From assembly GCF_012034205.1 (NCBI RefSeq), contig NZ_JAATEM010000014.1, positions 1-64,000 of the forward strand: a DNA stretch of 64,000 bases. The letters are read 5' to 3'. Below the pieces are notes generated by a model. That model had not been told where the DNA came from and searched no databases. It saw nothing but the letters and a program-made list of their open reading frames with translations. This DNA comes from Streptomyces composti (lineage in GTDB: Bacteria > Actinomycetota > Actinomycetes > Streptomycetales > Streptomycetaceae). This document shows positions 1-12,031 of the stretch, one piece after another. The stretch's first letter is position 1; every line of letters starts with the position of its first letter. Both the position numbers and the translations under genes were made by a program.

Positions 1-84
1 CCCCCGCCCCCGCACAAGCCGGGGGGGGGCAAGCGGGGCGGTTTTCTGCACCAGCGCCCCATTTTGAACCAGCGAAGCGCCCCG

Positions 85-123
85 CCCCCCCCCCCCCCCC
101 CCCCCCCCCCCGCCCCCCCCCCC
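85..123. repeat. Homopolymer C tract
   Basis: Positions 85-111 are 27 uninterrupted C residues, then one G, then 11 more C (113-123). A run this long is unusual even at this GC content. It may be a genuine slippage-prone tract or a sequencing or assembly length error. Confidence 0.8.
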
Positions 124-163
124 GCCACTCACACGCCCCACCGCCCCTACCCGTCCCATCCCC

Positions 164-271
164 GAGGGCTCCGCCCCTCGGCCCCCCACCGGGGCCTGCG
201 CCCCTCGGCCCCCCACCGGGGCCTGCGCCCCTCGGCCCCCCACCGGGGCCTGCGCCCCTCGGCCCCCCACC
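164..271. repeat. 27-bp direct tandem repeat, four copies
   Basis: Three identical 27-bp units start at 191, 218 and 245. One diverged unit precedes them at 164-190, and a decayed fifth begins at 272. Each unit contains GGGGCCTGCGCCCC, which is self-complementary and can fold. The unit length is a multiple of three, so a frame stays open through it, but nothing else suggests coding. Confidence 0.85.
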
Positions 272-691
272 GGGGACTCCGCCCCCCGGTGGGGCCCGCG
301 CCTCTGGGCTGCCGCCCGGACTCCACTCGGGGCTGCGCCCCAAGCCCGGCCACGGGCCCCGGCCCCTGTACCCGCCTCGGGGCTCTGCCCCGGACCTTCG
401 GCGTGCGGGCTGCTGAGCCGTGGTGCGGCGGTGGTCGTGAGGCTTCGTCCTGAGGGCTCCCCCGGGGGCCGCTCGGGCGTCTCTGTCCCGGTCCGTACTC
501 GGGGGCTGTGCTCCTGGGCCCGTGCTCCTGGGCCCCGGCCCCGGGGCTTCCGCCGTCTTCGGGCATTTGCCGCGGGGCCCTCTCGGGCGGCCCCTGGCCC
601 GGGGCACTCGGGGGCTGTGCCCCCGGACCACGGTTCGGGCCTGTCGGGTCTCGTCCTCGAACGCCGACGGGCTGACAGAAAGCTGCACGTG

Positions 692-729
692 AAAACGCCG
701 GACGGCGTGGGATTGCCGTCCGGCGTTTT
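692..729 (-). terminator. Strong hairpin terminator downstream of aceE
   Basis: Two perfectly complementary 15-nt arms (692-706 and 715-729) enclose an 8-nt loop. The arms are AAAACGCCGGACGGC and its complement, so the minus-strand transcript ends in a T run after the stem. It sits about 90 bp past the aceE stop, as expected for its Rho-independent terminator. Confidence 0.85.
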
Positions 730-818
730 GCCGAGCGAGTCGGGCGGGGGTGGGCACGGCCCGGGGGCGGAACCCCCGGGCGGGCATCTCCACCGGTGTG
801 CACCCGACAATTGGTGGC

Positions 819-3521
<2,703 letters not shown>

Positions 3522-3629
3522 GTCGCCGCCTTCCTCAGTCGAAGGGGGTTCCCTCATCGGTAAGGGTTCGGGGGTGCCCTTGGTCTTTGGCAGGACAGGG
3601 CGGATGGGCTTGGGTGCAAGCCTGGCGTG

Positions 3630-3659
3630 ACTGTAACTCCCTGATCGATGATCGATCAA
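3630..3659 (-). promoter_or_regulatory. Candidate aceE promoter overlapping a palindromic operator
   Basis: On the minus strand TTGATC (3659-3654) and TACAGT (3635-3630) are separated by 18 nt, a good match to a housekeeping sigma promoter. It predicts a leader of about 100 nt before the aceE ATG. The perfect 17-nt palindrome TGATCGATGATCGATCA (3642-3658) covers the -35 box and spacer, where a repressor would block polymerase. Confidence 0.6.
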
Positions 3660-3784
3660 AGGATTCCAAGGTAAAACCTCTTGATCACGAGAAAGTCGGC
3701 ACGCGGTGCCTTCGTTTCTGGCACCCGGTGACGCTTCAGACCCTGGTTTTCGCAGGTCATGATGCCGTTTGAGCAACGGTCCGC

Positions 3785-4831
3785 TCACTCGGCGGGCCGG
3801 TCGCCGGCGGACGCCGGGCCGGTCCGCCGTCCGCGGCGGCGGTGGTGCGGCCACGCCAGGAACACCGCGCAGGACACCAGCGACCAGCCGGCCAGCACCA
3901 GGAAGGGGAAGGCGTGCTGATGGCCGGGGAAGTACACCGCCGTGTGCTGCGCGTTGACCGAGGCGCCCGGGGGAAGCCAGCGGCCGACCGTGCCCAGCGG
4001 GGAGGGCAGCAGGGGCCAGGACACCGCGCCGCCCGAGGACGGGTTGCCCACCAGGACCATCAGCCCCCAGGTCGGCAGGATCGCCCAGCGGCCGATCAGG
4101 GCGTCGAACATGCTGAAGACCATGCCGCTGGTGAACAGGGTCAGCGCCAGGATCAGCCAGGACTCGGTGAACGGCAGGTCCAGCGCCCCGAGCAGCCAGT
4201 CCACGCCGGCGGCGACGGCGAAGGCGCCCAGCAGCGCGTAGGCGGCCGTGAACGCGATCCGCTGAAGGGGCTTCAGTCCCTTGGCGTGCACGCTCAGCTG
4301 GATCGAGCCGAGGAACCCGATGATCACGGCCGCGAGCGAGATGTAGAAGATCGTCAGACCGCGCGGATCGCCGTGCTGCAGGGGCTTGATGTCCCGGACC
4401 GCGACCGCCGTGCCCGTCCGCGCGCCCGCTTCCCTCGCCGCGTCCGTCAGGACCTCGGCCACCGTGGCGCCGGAGGCCGCCGAGACGTCGAAGGTGACGG
4501 TGCGGCCCCGGTCGCGCGCCTGGAGGACGCCGAAGACCCGCTGCTCCTCGACGGCCCGCCGGGCCGCGGCCGGGGTGGCGTAGCGGCGCACCTCCACCGA
4601 GGCGTCCAGGGTCTGCTCCATCGCCTGCAGAAAGGCTCGGGCGCGCTCGCGCTCGTACGGGCCGACCACCGCCGTGGGGATGGCGCGGGGCGTCGGATTC
4701 GCCATGGTGTACGTGTACGACCAGGCGAACAGCCCCGCCGCCGCGCTGAGGATCAGCACCAGCACCGTCGCCGGCACCAGGGGGGAGCCCTTGAGGCGCG
4801 ACATGACCGGCATGGCTGGCATGGCTGGCAT
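3785..4831 (-). CDS. Integral membrane protein, DUF3533/ABC-2 permease-like
   Basis: 348 residues. There is one membrane segment near residues 15-37, then an extracytoplasmic domain of about 130 residues, then five or so hydrophobic segments in the C-terminal half and a basic tail. This shape matches the DUF3533 / YhgE-Pip-like branch of ABC-2 type membrane proteins. No ATPase gene is adjacent, so a transport role is only inferred. The N-terminus reads [12 protein letters not shown] because of a short DNA repeat. The first ATG (4831) has TAATCT seven nt upstream and could be a leaderless start. The fourth ATG (4804) is the alternative but has no Shine-Dalgarno. Confidence 0.75.
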   Translation of the reverse strand: MPAMPAMPVMSRLKGSPLVPATVLVLILSAAAGLFAWSYTYTMANPTPRAIPTAVVGPYERERARAFLQAMEQTLDASVEVRRYATPAAARRAVEEQRVFGVLQARDRGRTVTFDVSAASGATVAEVLTDAAREAGARTGTAVAVRDIKPLQHGDPRGLTIFYISLAAVIIGFLGSIQLSVHAKGLKPLQRIAFTAAYALLGAFAVAAGVDWLLGALDLPFTESWLILALTLFTSGMVFSMFDALIGRWAILPTWGLMVLVGNPSSGGAVSWPLLPSPLGTVGRWLPPGASVNAQHTAVYFPGHQHAFPFLVLAGWSLVSCAVFLAWPHHRRRGRRTGPASAGDRPAE

Positions 4832-4838
4832 GCCGGTC
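4805..4838. repeat. Short tandem repeat flanked by an inverted repeat at a gene start
   Basis: CATGGCTGG is repeated with a 9-bp period. The block is bounded by GACCGGCAT (4805-4813) and ATGCCGGTC (4830-4838), which are perfect inverted repeats. It duplicates the start codon of the membrane protein gene and could fold over it. Confidence 0.7.
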
Positions 4839-4844
4839 AGATTA
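4839..4844 (-). promoter_or_regulatory. -10 box for a leaderless start (membrane protein)
   Basis: TAATCT on the minus strand ends seven nt before the ATG at 4831, so transcription should begin at or next to the start codon. No clear -35 is seen. Confidence 0.45.
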
Positions 4845-4936
4845 GGGCATACGGGCTGGTCGAGTGCGGGAGCGCCGCCCGGTGCCCGGCCAGGCAGGGG
4901 TGCGGGGGCCCGCCCGGAACCGGCGGCCGGTCAGGG

Positions 4937-5560
4937 TCAGGCGCGGGGCGCGCAGCCCAGGACGTGGGACTTCACGAGCTCTGCGATGCGCGGGTCGCGG
5001 CGCTTGAAGGCGGCGACCAGTTCCTCGTGCTCCTCCGCGTAGGACTGCTGCACCGTGCCCAGCCAGCGGATGGACAGCGCGGTGAACACCTCGATGCCCA
5101 GGCCCTCCCAGGTGTGCAGCAGCACGGAGTTGTCGGCGGCACGGACCAGCTCGCGGTGGAAGCCGACGGTGTGGCGCACCTGGGCCGTGCCGTCGGCGGC
5201 GCGGTCGGCCTCGTAGAGGGCGGCCACGTGCGGCTCGAGGGCCGAGCAGTCCTCCGCCAGGCGGTCCGCCGCCAGTTCCGCGGCGATCGCCTCCAGACCG
5301 GCCCGGACCGGATAGCTCTCCTCCAGGTCGGCGGCGGTCAGATTGCGCACGCGCACGCCCTTGTTGGGGGCGGACTCGATCAGGCGCAGGGACTCCAGCT
5401 CGCGCAGCGCCTCCCGCACCGGGGTCTGGCTGACCTCCAGCTCGGTGGCGATCCGCCGCTCCACGATGCGCTCCCCCGGCTGCCAGCGCCCGCTGATGAT
5501 CCCTTCCAGGATGTGCTCGCGGATCTGCTCGCGCAGCGAGTGGATGACGGGCGCGGTCAT
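4937..5560 (-). CDS. GntR-family transcriptional regulator, FCD type
   Basis: 207 residues. An N-terminal winged helix (about 8-75, with QTPVREALRELESLRLIE, the typical GntR recognition region) is followed by an all-helical FCD ligand domain of about 130 residues. FCD regulators usually sense small carboxylic acids and control central carbon genes. It lies between aceE and sucB on the same strand. That makes the palindrome in the aceE promoter a candidate target, but this is position-based inference. The ATG has AAGGAGC about nine nt upstream. About 230 bp separate it from sucB, and the sucB terminator lies in that gap, so it is probably transcribed on its own. Confidence 0.9.
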   Translation of the reverse strand: MTAPVIHSLREQIREHILEGIISGRWQPGERIVERRIATELEVSQTPVREALRELESLRLIESAPNKGVRVRNLTAADLEESYPVRAGLEAIAAELAADRLAEDCSALEPHVAALYEADRAADGTAQVRHTVGFHRELVRAADNSVLLHTWEGLGIEVFTALSIRWLGTVQQSYAEEHEELVAAFKRRDPRIAELVKSHVLGCAPRA

Positions 5561-5734
5561 GGGGGCTCCTTCAGGGAGGGCTTTGACGTTTAGACAATAC
5601 GGCGGCGGCGCCCCCCGTGAAGGTCGCGCGAGGGTGCTTTCGCGCAGGTGAGACGAGTCGCACAGTGTCCCGCACCCCTTGCGGGCGCCTCCGGCGCGGG
5701 CGGCCGCACCCCCTGCGGGCGCCCCCCGACACGC

Positions 5735-5771
5735 CGGTGCCCCCGCCCGGAGACTCCAGGCAGGGGCACCG
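5735..5771 (-). terminator. Hairpin terminator after sucB
   Basis: CGGTGCCCC (5735-5743) and GGGGCACCG (5763-5771) are perfect inverted repeats. The interior GCC.GGA/TCC.GGC pairing extends the stem almost to the loop. It lies 20-60 nt past the sucB stop. There is no T run, which is common for terminators in this genus. Confidence 0.7.
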
Positions 5772-5793
5772 ATGCGGGCGGGCGGAGTGCGGC

Positions 5794-7572
5794 TTACAGG
5801 CCCAGCTCCACCTCGAACTCGCCGGCCTCCAGGATGGCCTTGACCGCCGTCAGGTAGCGGGCCGCGTCGGCACCGTCGACCAGGCGGTGGTCGTAGGAGA
5901 GCGTCAGGTACGTCATGTCACGGACAGCGATGACCGGGCCGTCCTCGGTCTCGATGACCGCGGGACGCTTCACCGTGGCACCGATGCCGAGGATGGCGAC
6001 CTGGCCCGGCGGCACGATGATCGTGTCGAACAGGGCGCCGCGCGAACCGGTGTTGCTGATGGTGAAGGTCGCGCCGGACAGCTCGTCCGGGGTGATCTTG
6101 TTGCTGCGCACCTTGCCCGCCAGCTCCGCCGTGGCCTTGGCGATGCCGGCCAGGTTGAGATCACCGGCGTTCTTGATGACCGGGGTCATCAGGCCCTTCT
6201 CGGAGTCCACCGCGATACCGATGTTCTCGGTGTCGAAGTAGGTGATGGTCCCCTCGGCCTCGTTGATCTTGGCGTTGATGGCCGGGTGGGCCTTCAGCGC
6301 CTGGGCCGCGGCCTTGACGAAGAACGGCATCGGGGAGAGCTTGACGCCCTCACGCGCCTGGAACGCGTCCTTGGCCCGAGCGCGCAGCTTCATCAGGCGG
6401 GTGACGTCGACCTCGACCACCGAGGACAGCTGGGCCTGCTCGTGCAGCGCCTTGACCATGTTGTCGCCGATGACCTTGCGGATCCGCGGCATCTTCACGG
6501 TCTGGCCGCGCAGCGGGGACGCCTCGAGGACCGGGGTCTTCTTCTGGCCGGCCGGGGCCGCGGCGGCCGGAGCCGGGGCAGCGGCGGCGGCCTTGGCGGC
6601 CTCGGCGGCGGCCAGGACGTCCTGCTTGCGGATGCGGCCGCCGACGCCCGTGCCCTTGACGGTGGACAGGTCGACGCCGTTCTCGGCGGCGAGCTTGCGC
6701 ACCAGCGGGGTGACGTAGGCGCCCTCGTCGGTCGGCTTGGCGGCGGCGGGCGCCGCCGGAGCCGGGGCGGCCGGCTGCGGGGCCGGGGCGGGAGCCGCGG
6801 GCTGCGGCGCCGGTGCCTGCGGCGCCGGAGCGGCCGGAGCAGCGGGGGCCGGGGCGGCCTGCTGCGGGGCGGCCGGCTGCGGAGCGGGCTCGGGCTGCGC
6901 CGGGGCAGGGGCGGGCTCGGCCGGAGCCGGCGCGGCGGCCGGAGCGGCCCCCGCCTCGCCGATGACGGCGAGCTTGGCGCCGACCTCGGCGGTCTCGTCC
7001 TCGCCCACCACGATCTCCAGCAGGGTGCCGGAGGCGGGGGCCGGGATCTCGGTGTCGACCTTGTCCGTCGACACCTCCAGCAGCGGCTCGTCGGCCTCGA
7101 CGGTGTCGCCCACCGACTTCAGCCAGCGGGTGACGGTGCCCTCGGTGACGGACTCGCCCAGCGCGGGCAGGACCACGTCCGTGCCCTGGGCGGAACCGCC
7201 GCCGGCGGCGGCCTGGGCGCTGGGCGCCGGGGCGGGAGCGGCCTGCTCGGTGGACGGGGCGGCGGCCGCGGGCTCGGGAGCCGGCTCGGCGGCCTGCTGG
7301 GCGGCCGGGGCCGGCTCGGCCGCGGGGGCGCCGGAACCGTCGTCGATCACCGCGAGCTCGGCGCCGACCTCGACCGTCTCGTCCTCGGCGACCTTGATGG
7401 AGGACAGCACGCCGGAGGCGGGGGCCGGGATCTCGGTGTCGACCTTGTCCGTCGACACCTCCAGCAGCGGCTCGTCGGCCTCGACGCGCTCGCCCTCGGC
7501 CTTCAGCCAACGGGTGACAGTGCCCTCGGTGACGCTCTCTCCGAGCGCCGGAAGGGTTACGGAAACCGCCAT
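5794..7572 (-). CDS. sucB: Dihydrolipoamide acyltransferase (E2) of a 2-oxo acid dehydrogenase complex
   Basis: 592 residues. Two lipoyl domains (about 1-78 and 130-206) each carry the lysine motif [12 protein letters not shown]. Each is followed by a long Ala/Pro/Glu swinging linker. An E3-binding domain (about 290-325, [14 protein letters not shown]) precedes the C-terminal catalytic domain with DHRLVDG near residue 562. It transfers acyl groups from E1 to CoA. Streptomyces annotations usually call it succinyltransferase, but the mycobacterial counterpart (DlaT) serves pyruvate dehydrogenase, so it may be shared between complexes. AAGGAGC precedes the ATG. lpd begins 63 nt upstream on the same strand, so lpd-sucB is likely an operon. 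Confidence 0.95.
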   Translation of the reverse strand: MAVSVTLPALGESVTEGTVTRWLKAEGERVEADEPLLEVSTDKVDTEIPAPASGVLSSIKVAEDETVEVGAELAVIDDGSGAPAAEPAPAAQQAAEPAPEPAAAAPSTEQAAPAPAPSAQAAAGGGSAQGTDVVLPALGESVTEGTVTRWLKSVGDTVEADEPLLEVSTDKVDTEIPAPASGTLLEIVVGEDETAEVGAKLAVIGEAGAAPAAAPAPAEPAPAPAQPEPAPQPAAPQQAAPAPAAPAAPAPQAPAPQPAAPAPAPQPAAPAPAAPAAAKPTDEGAYVTPLVRKLAAENGVDLSTVKGTGVGGRIRKQDVLAAAEAAKAAAAAPAPAAAAPAGQKKTPVLEASPLRGQTVKMPRIRKVIGDNMVKALHEQAQLSSVVEVDVTRLMKLRARAKDAFQAREGVKLSPMPFFVKAAAQALKAHPAINAKINEAEGTITYFDTENIGIAVDSEKGLMTPVIKNAGDLNLAGIAKATAELAGKVRSNKITPDELSGATFTISNTGSRGALFDTIIVPPGQVAILGIGATVKRPAVIETEDGPVIAVRDMTYLTLSYDHRLVDGADAARYLTAVKAILEAGEFEVELGL

Positions 7573-7635
7573 GGTTTCGGTTGCTCCTTTGGAAGTGCGG
7601 AAGTCTGTGTCGTCGCGCCCGAACGCGGCGAAGCG

Positions 7636-9024
7636 TCAGTCGTGGGAGTGCAGCGGCTTGCCCGCCAGCGCCAGGTGGGCCTCGCCGAGCGCCTCGTTCT
7701 GCGTCGGGTGGGCGTGGATGAGCTGGGCCACCTCGGCCGGCAGCGCCTCCCAGTTGTAGATCAGCTGGGCCTCGCCGACCTGCTCGCCCATACGGTCGCC
7801 GACCATGTGGACGCCGACCACCGCACCGTCCTTGACCTGCACGAGCTTGATCTCGCCCGCGGTCTTGAGGATCTTGCTCTTGCCGTTGCCCGCGAGGTTG
7901 TACTTCAGGGCCACGACCTTGTCCGCGCCGTAGATCTCCTTGGCCTTGGCCTCGGTGAGGCCGACGGAGGCGACCTCCGGGTGGCAGTAGGTCACCCGCG
8001 GCACACCGTCGTAGTCGATCGGCACGACCTTCAGACCGGCCAGCCGCTCGGCGACCAGGATGCCCTCCGCGAAGCCGACGTGCGCCAGCTGCAGGGTCGG
8101 GACCAGGTCACCGACGGCGGAGATGGTGGGTACGTTGGTGCGCATGTACTCGTCGACGAGGACATAGCCGCGGTCCATGGCGACCCCGGCCTCCTCGTAG
8201 CCCAGGCCCTGCGAGACCGGTCCGCGGCCCACGGCCACCAGCAGCACCTCGGCCTCGAACTCCTTGCCGTCGGCGAGGGTGACCTTGACACCGTCCTGGG
8301 TGTACTCGGCCTTCTGGAAGAAGGTGCCCAGGTTGAACTTGATGCCGCGCTTGCGGAAGGCACGCTCCAGCAGCTTGGAGGAGTTCTCGTCCTCGACCGG
8401 GACGAGGTGCTTCATGCCCTCGATGATGGTGACGTCCGTGCCGAAGGACTTCCACGCGGAGGCGAACTCCACGCCGATGACGCCGCCGCCCAGCACGATC
8501 GCGGACTTGGGCACGCGGTCCAGGACGAGGGCGTGGTCCGAGGAGATGATCCGGTCGCCGTCGATCTCCAGGCCCGGCAGCGACTTCGGCACGGAGCCGG
8601 TCGCCAGCAGGATGTGGCGGCCCTGGACGCGCTGCCCGTTGACATCCACAGAAGTGGGCGAGGACAGCCGGCCCTCGCCCTCGATGTAGGTCACCTTGCG
8701 GGAGGCGATCAGCCCCTGCAGACCCTTGTACAGGCCGGAGACGACCTCGTCCTTGTACTTGTGGACGGCGGGTACGTCGATGCCCTCGAAGCTGGCCTTC
8801 ACGCCGAACTGCTCGCTCTCGCGGGCCTGGTCGGCGATCTCGCCCGCGTGCAGCAGGGCCTTGGTGGGGATGCATCCTCGGTGCAGGCAGGTGCCGCCGA
8901 CCTTGTCCTTCTCGATCAGGGCGACGTCCAGGCCCAGCTGCGCCCCGCGCAGGGCCGCGGCGTATCCACCGCTGCCACCGCCGAGGATCACTAGGTCGAA
9001 AACGGTGCTGGCGTCGTTCGCCAC
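7636..9024 (-). CDS. lpd: Dihydrolipoamide dehydrogenase (E3)
   Basis: 462-residue FAD flavoprotein that reoxidises the lipoyl groups of E2 with NAD+. Visible features are the N-terminal FAD Rossmann motif GGGSGGYAAA, the redox disulfide GGTCLHRGCIPTK (CxxxxC), the NAD-binding GGGVIGVEFA and the C-terminal HAHPTQNE with the catalytic His-Glu pair. The GTG start (9024) was chosen because GGAGG lies seven nt upstream and it puts the FAD motif about 13 residues in. The frame is open further upstream without coding character. It is immediately upstream of the E2 gene. Confidence 0.96.
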   Translation of the reverse strand: MANDASTVFDLVILGGGSGGYAAALRGAQLGLDVALIEKDKVGGTCLHRGCIPTKALLHAGEIADQARESEQFGVKASFEGIDVPAVHKYKDEVVSGLYKGLQGLIASRKVTYIEGEGRLSSPTSVDVNGQRVQGRHILLATGSVPKSLPGLEIDGDRIISSDHALVLDRVPKSAIVLGGGVIGVEFASAWKSFGTDVTIIEGMKHLVPVEDENSSKLLERAFRKRGIKFNLGTFFQKAEYTQDGVKVTLADGKEFEAEVLLVAVGRGPVSQGLGYEEAGVAMDRGYVLVDEYMRTNVPTISAVGDLVPTLQLAHVGFAEGILVAERLAGLKVVPIDYDGVPRVTYCHPEVASVGLTEAKAKEIYGADKVVALKYNLAGNGKSKILKTAGEIKLVQVKDGAVVGVHMVGDRMGEQVGEAQLIYNWEALPAEVAQLIHAHPTQNEALGEAHLALAGKPLHSHD

Positions 9025-9290
9025 GTCACGTCCTCCATGCATGTGCGCCACGCCGGTCTCCAGTGACCGGTCGGCGGCTGGTGTCCGGCCGCTCTTTGCT
9101 TTCGGCCCTTCGGTGGGGCCCTGTCCTGCCGAGCCCCATCTTCGCACTTGTCGCGTCGCTACGAGACGCCGGGCAGGTGTGTGAGACACCCCACGTCGTC
9201 GAGCGGTGCGAGCGGACACCCCCCTCGGGCCCGGCCGACACCGGGACCTCGCCCTACCCGCACGCGAGATCCCGGCGTCGGCCGCGGGTG

Positions 9291-10847
9291 TCAGCCCAGC
9301 TCGCCGGCGGCCGTCAGCTCGGCGAGCCGGACCAGCGTCCGCACACCGGATCCGGTCCCGCCCTTCGGCGTGTACCCGAACGGGCCGCCCTCATTGAACG
9401 CGGGACCGGCGATGTCCAGGTGCGCCCAGGTGATGCCCTCGCCCACGAACTCCTTCAGGAACAGGCCGGCGACCAGGCCGCCGCCCATCCGCTCGCCCAT
9501 GTTGGCGATGTCGGCGGTGGCCGAGTCCATGCCCTTGCGCAGGTGCTCGGGCAGCGGCATCGGCCAGGCCGGCTCGCCGACCTCCTCCGCGGCCTCGTGC
9601 ACCGCGGCGCGGAAGGCGTCGTCGTTGGCCATGATCCCGAAGGTGCGGTTGCCCAGCGCCAGCACCATGGCGCCGGTCAGCGTCGCCACGTCCACGATGG
9701 CGTCCGGCTTCTCCTGGGAGGCCGCCCACAGCGCGTCGGCGAGCACGAGACGGCCCTCCGCGTCGGTGTTGAGCACCTCCACGGTCTTGCCGGAGTACAT
9801 GCGCAGCACATCACCCGGACGGGTCGCCGAACCGGAGGGCATGTTCTCGGCCAGCGCCAGCCAGCCGGTGACGTTCACCTCCAGACCCAGCCGCGCGGCG
9901 GCGACGACCGCGGCGAAGACCGCCGCCGCACCGCTCATGTCGCACTTCATCGTCTCGTTGTGGCCGGCCGGCTTCAGCGAGATGCCGCCCGAGTCGTAGG
10001 TGATGCCCTTGCCGACGAACGCCAGGTGCTTCTTCGCCTTGGACGAGGTGTACGACAGCTTCACCAGCCGCGGCCCGGACGCCGAGCCGCCGCCGACGCC
10101 GAGGATGCCGCCGTAGCCGCCCTTGGCCAGCGCCTTCTCGTCGAGCACCTGCACCTTGATGCCGTGCTCCTTGGCCACCGCCTGGGCGACGGCCGCGAAC
10201 GCCTCCGGATTCAGGTCGTTCGGCGGGGTGTTGACGAGGTCACGGGCGCGGTTGAGCTCCTCGGCGACGGCGGTGGCCCGCTCCAGCGCCGCCCGGTACG
10301 CCTTGTCGCGGGGCTTGGTGCCGAGCAGCGCGGCCTCGGCGAGCGGCGCCTTGCCGTTCTTGCCGTTCGCGGCGTTCTTGCCGTTCTTCGGGCCGGTGCC
10401 GGAGGTGTCCTTGTACGCGTCGAAGGAGTAGGCGCCGAGCAGCACGCCCTCGGCGACGGCGCCCGCGTCGGCGGCGTCCGCCAGCGGCAGCGCGAACGCG
10501 GCCTTCTTGGAACCGGCGAGGGCCCGCGCCGCGACACCGGCCGCCCTGCGCAGCGCCTCGGCGTCGTAGCCGGAGCCCTTCTCGGGCTGGGACCCCAGGC
10601 CCACCGCCACCACGACCGGCGCCTTGAAGCCGGCCGGTGCGGGGAGCTTCGTCACCTCGCCCTCGGCACCGGACGCGCCGAGAGTCTCCAGGACGCCGGC
10701 CAGCCTGCCGTCGTACCCCTTGTCCACGGCCTCGGCGCCGGGCGCGACGACCGGGCCGGAGGACCCGGTGCCCTTGGCGACACCGATCACGATGGCGTCG
10801 GCCCTGAGGCCGGCCGCCGCGGCGGTGCTGAGAGTGAGAGCAGTCAC
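9291..10847 (-). CDS. pepA: Leucyl aminopeptidase, M17 family
   Basis: 518 residues. The C-terminal catalytic half contains GKGITYDSGG, MKCDMSGAAAV and NTDAEGRLVLADAL, the metal- and active-site signatures of M17 aminopeptidases, which bind two divalent metals and remove N-terminal residues from peptides. The GTG start at 10847 gives a family-typical length. Its Shine-Dalgarno is weak, and the frame continues upstream for 57 codons of poor quality. It is on the same strand as lpd, 266 bp upstream. A Lys/Asn/Gly-rich insertion (GKNAANGKNGK) in the N-terminal half is probably a surface loop. Confidence 0.93.
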   Translation of the reverse strand: MTALTLSTAAAAGLRADAIVIGVAKGTGSSGPVVAPGAEAVDKGYDGRLAGVLETLGASGAEGEVTKLPAPAGFKAPVVVAVGLGSQPEKGSGYDAEALRRAAGVAARALAGSKKAAFALPLADAADAGAVAEGVLLGAYSFDAYKDTSGTGPKNGKNAANGKNGKAPLAEAALLGTKPRDKAYRAALERATAVAEELNRARDLVNTPPNDLNPEAFAAVAQAVAKEHGIKVQVLDEKALAKGGYGGILGVGGGSASGPRLVKLSYTSSKAKKHLAFVGKGITYDSGGISLKPAGHNETMKCDMSGAAAVFAAVVAAARLGLEVNVTGWLALAENMPSGSATRPGDVLRMYSGKTVEVLNTDAEGRLVLADALWAASQEKPDAIVDVATLTGAMVLALGNRTFGIMANDDAFRAAVHEAAEEVGEPAWPMPLPEHLRKGMDSATADIANMGERMGGGLVAGLFLKEFVGEGITWAHLDIAGPAFNEGGPFGYTPKGGTGSGVRTLVRLAELTAAGELG

Positions 10848-11179
10848 GGTGGTGAAATCTCGCTTCCGATGTGAAGTTGCAGTGGCCGAAATTCGGTGGG
10901 TCGACCGGGCCCGGCGGTCCGCCCCCGGCCGGATGACCCGGGGCGCGTTCTCGGTGGGGCCTTCCCCGGTGCGGCGAACACTCGGGACGAGACTACGCGC
11001 GTATGTGTGTTCGCTCATTCATGTGGGGGTGCACTCAGCCTTGAGCGGAAGCGGGAACCGGGGGCGCGACGACGAGAACCGGACACGCCGAGGCGGAGTC
11101 CGGGGAGGGACGGCAGTCGTTGGGGAGGGCGCCGGGGCCGCCCGGTGGAAGGCCCGCGGGGGCCGGCGCCGGGGGCGGC
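10848..11179. other. Intergenic region between cobS and pepA
   Basis: 332 bp with no credible gene. It must hold the pepA promoter and the end of the cobS transcript. I see no convincing -35/-10 pair or hairpin. Confidence 0.5.
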
Positions 11180-11971
11180 TCAGCCCAGGGCCGTCACCAC
11201 GAGCGCCGTGGTCGCCGCCGTCTCCGCGAGCCCGCCGAAGACGTCGCCGGTGATGCCGCCGAAGCGCCGTACGCAGTGCCGCAGCAGCAGTTCGGCCGCA
11301 CCGAGGGACAGCACCACGGCGAGCAGTGCCCGCACGGTGCCGTCCGCTCCGAGCAGGGCCCCGGCCGCCGCCGACGCACCGGCCACCAGCAGCGCGACGG
11401 CCACCGCGGCCCCGGCGGGCACCACCCCGGCGACCGCCGCACCCAGTCCCTCCGGCCGTGCGGCCGGCACCCCGGCGCGGGCGGCGAGGGTGAGCGCGAG
11501 GCGGGCCGCGGCCGCCGCGACCACCGCGGCGAGCGCACCGCGCAGCCAGGAGCCGTCGTAGGCCGTGGTCAGCGCGGCCACCTGGGCCAGCAGCACCAGG
11601 ACGAGGGAGATGACGCCGAAGGGCCCGATGTCCGACTGCTTCATGATCCGCAGTGCGTCCTCGGCGGGTCTGCCGCTGCCCAGCCCGTCGGCGGTGTCCG
11701 CCAGGCCGTCCAGATGCAGACCACGGGTCAGCGCGGCAGGCACGGCGACGGAGGCGACGGCGGCGAGCAGCGGCCCGGAGCCGAGCAGCAGCAGGGCGAG
11801 CCCGGCGGCGGCGGACAGCACGCCGACGACCAGGCCGGCCACCGGGGCGCAGAGCATGCCGCCGCGCGCGGTCGCACGGTCCCAGCGGGTCACCCTCACG
11901 GGGAGCACGGTGAGGGTGCCGAAGGCGAAGCGCAGTCCGTCGGCGGCGCGTCTCGAGGAGGGGTCGGGCAC
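11180..11971 (-). CDS. cobS: Adenosylcobinamide-GDP ribazoletransferase (cobalamin synthase)
   Basis: 263-residue polytopic membrane enzyme that joins alpha-ribazole to adenosylcobinamide-GDP, the last step of the B12 nucleotide loop. The signature HLDGLADTADG (about residue 85) with the following KQSDIGPFG is diagnostic, and the rest is alternating hydrophobic Ala/Leu/Val helices. cobT lies about 0.9 kb away on the same strand, and the CobU domain gene about 3.3 kb away. The GTG start has TAATCT six nt upstream, suggesting a leaderless message. Confidence 0.93.
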   Translation of the reverse strand: MPDPSSRRAADGLRFAFGTLTVLPVRVTRWDRATARGGMLCAPVAGLVVGVLSAAAGLALLLLGSGPLLAAVASVAVPAALTRGLHLDGLADTADGLGSGRPAEDALRIMKQSDIGPFGVISLVLVLLAQVAALTTAYDGSWLRGALAAVVAAAAARLALTLAARAGVPAARPEGLGAAVAGVVPAGAAVAVALLVAGASAAAGALLGADGTVRALLAVVLSLGAAELLLRHCVRRFGGITGDVFGGLAETAATTALVVTALG

Positions 11972-11977
11972 CGGCGC

Positions 11978-11983
11978 AGATTA
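11978..11983 (-). promoter_or_regulatory. -10 box for a leaderless start (cobS)
   Basis: TAATCT on the minus strand is separated by six nt from the cobS GTG. It lies back-to-back with the promoter-like TAAAGT of the divergent gene about 40 bp away. Confidence 0.45.
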
Positions 11984-12019
11984 CCCGGTGGTCAGCAGGG
12001 CGGCCGCGGCACCCATGGA

Positions 12020-12025
12020 TAAAGT
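12020..12025 (+). promoter_or_regulatory. -10 box for a leaderless start (membrane protein)
   Basis: TAAAGT ends six nt before the ATG at 12032. No Shine-Dalgarno is present between the two. Confidence 0.4.
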
Positions 12026-12031
12026 GCGCAT

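Larger units (their letters stand above)
1..691. other. Gene-free low-complexity GC-rich region
   Basis: No reading frame here has protein-like composition. The frames that stay open encode poly-proline or the nine-residue repeat GLRPSAPHR, which is only a translation of the DNA repeat. The stretch holds a long C tract, 27-bp tandem repeats and short runs such as GGGGCTGTGCCCCCGG. Such runs are common in intergenic spacers downstream of Streptomyces genes. It lies beyond the aceE terminator, so it probably belongs to no transcript of the called genes. Confidence 0.7.

Noticed and set aside
64..453. Open frame encoding poly-proline followed by GLRPSAPHR repeats
   Set aside because: It only translates the C tract and the 27-bp DNA repeat, has no ribosome site and no protein-like composition.
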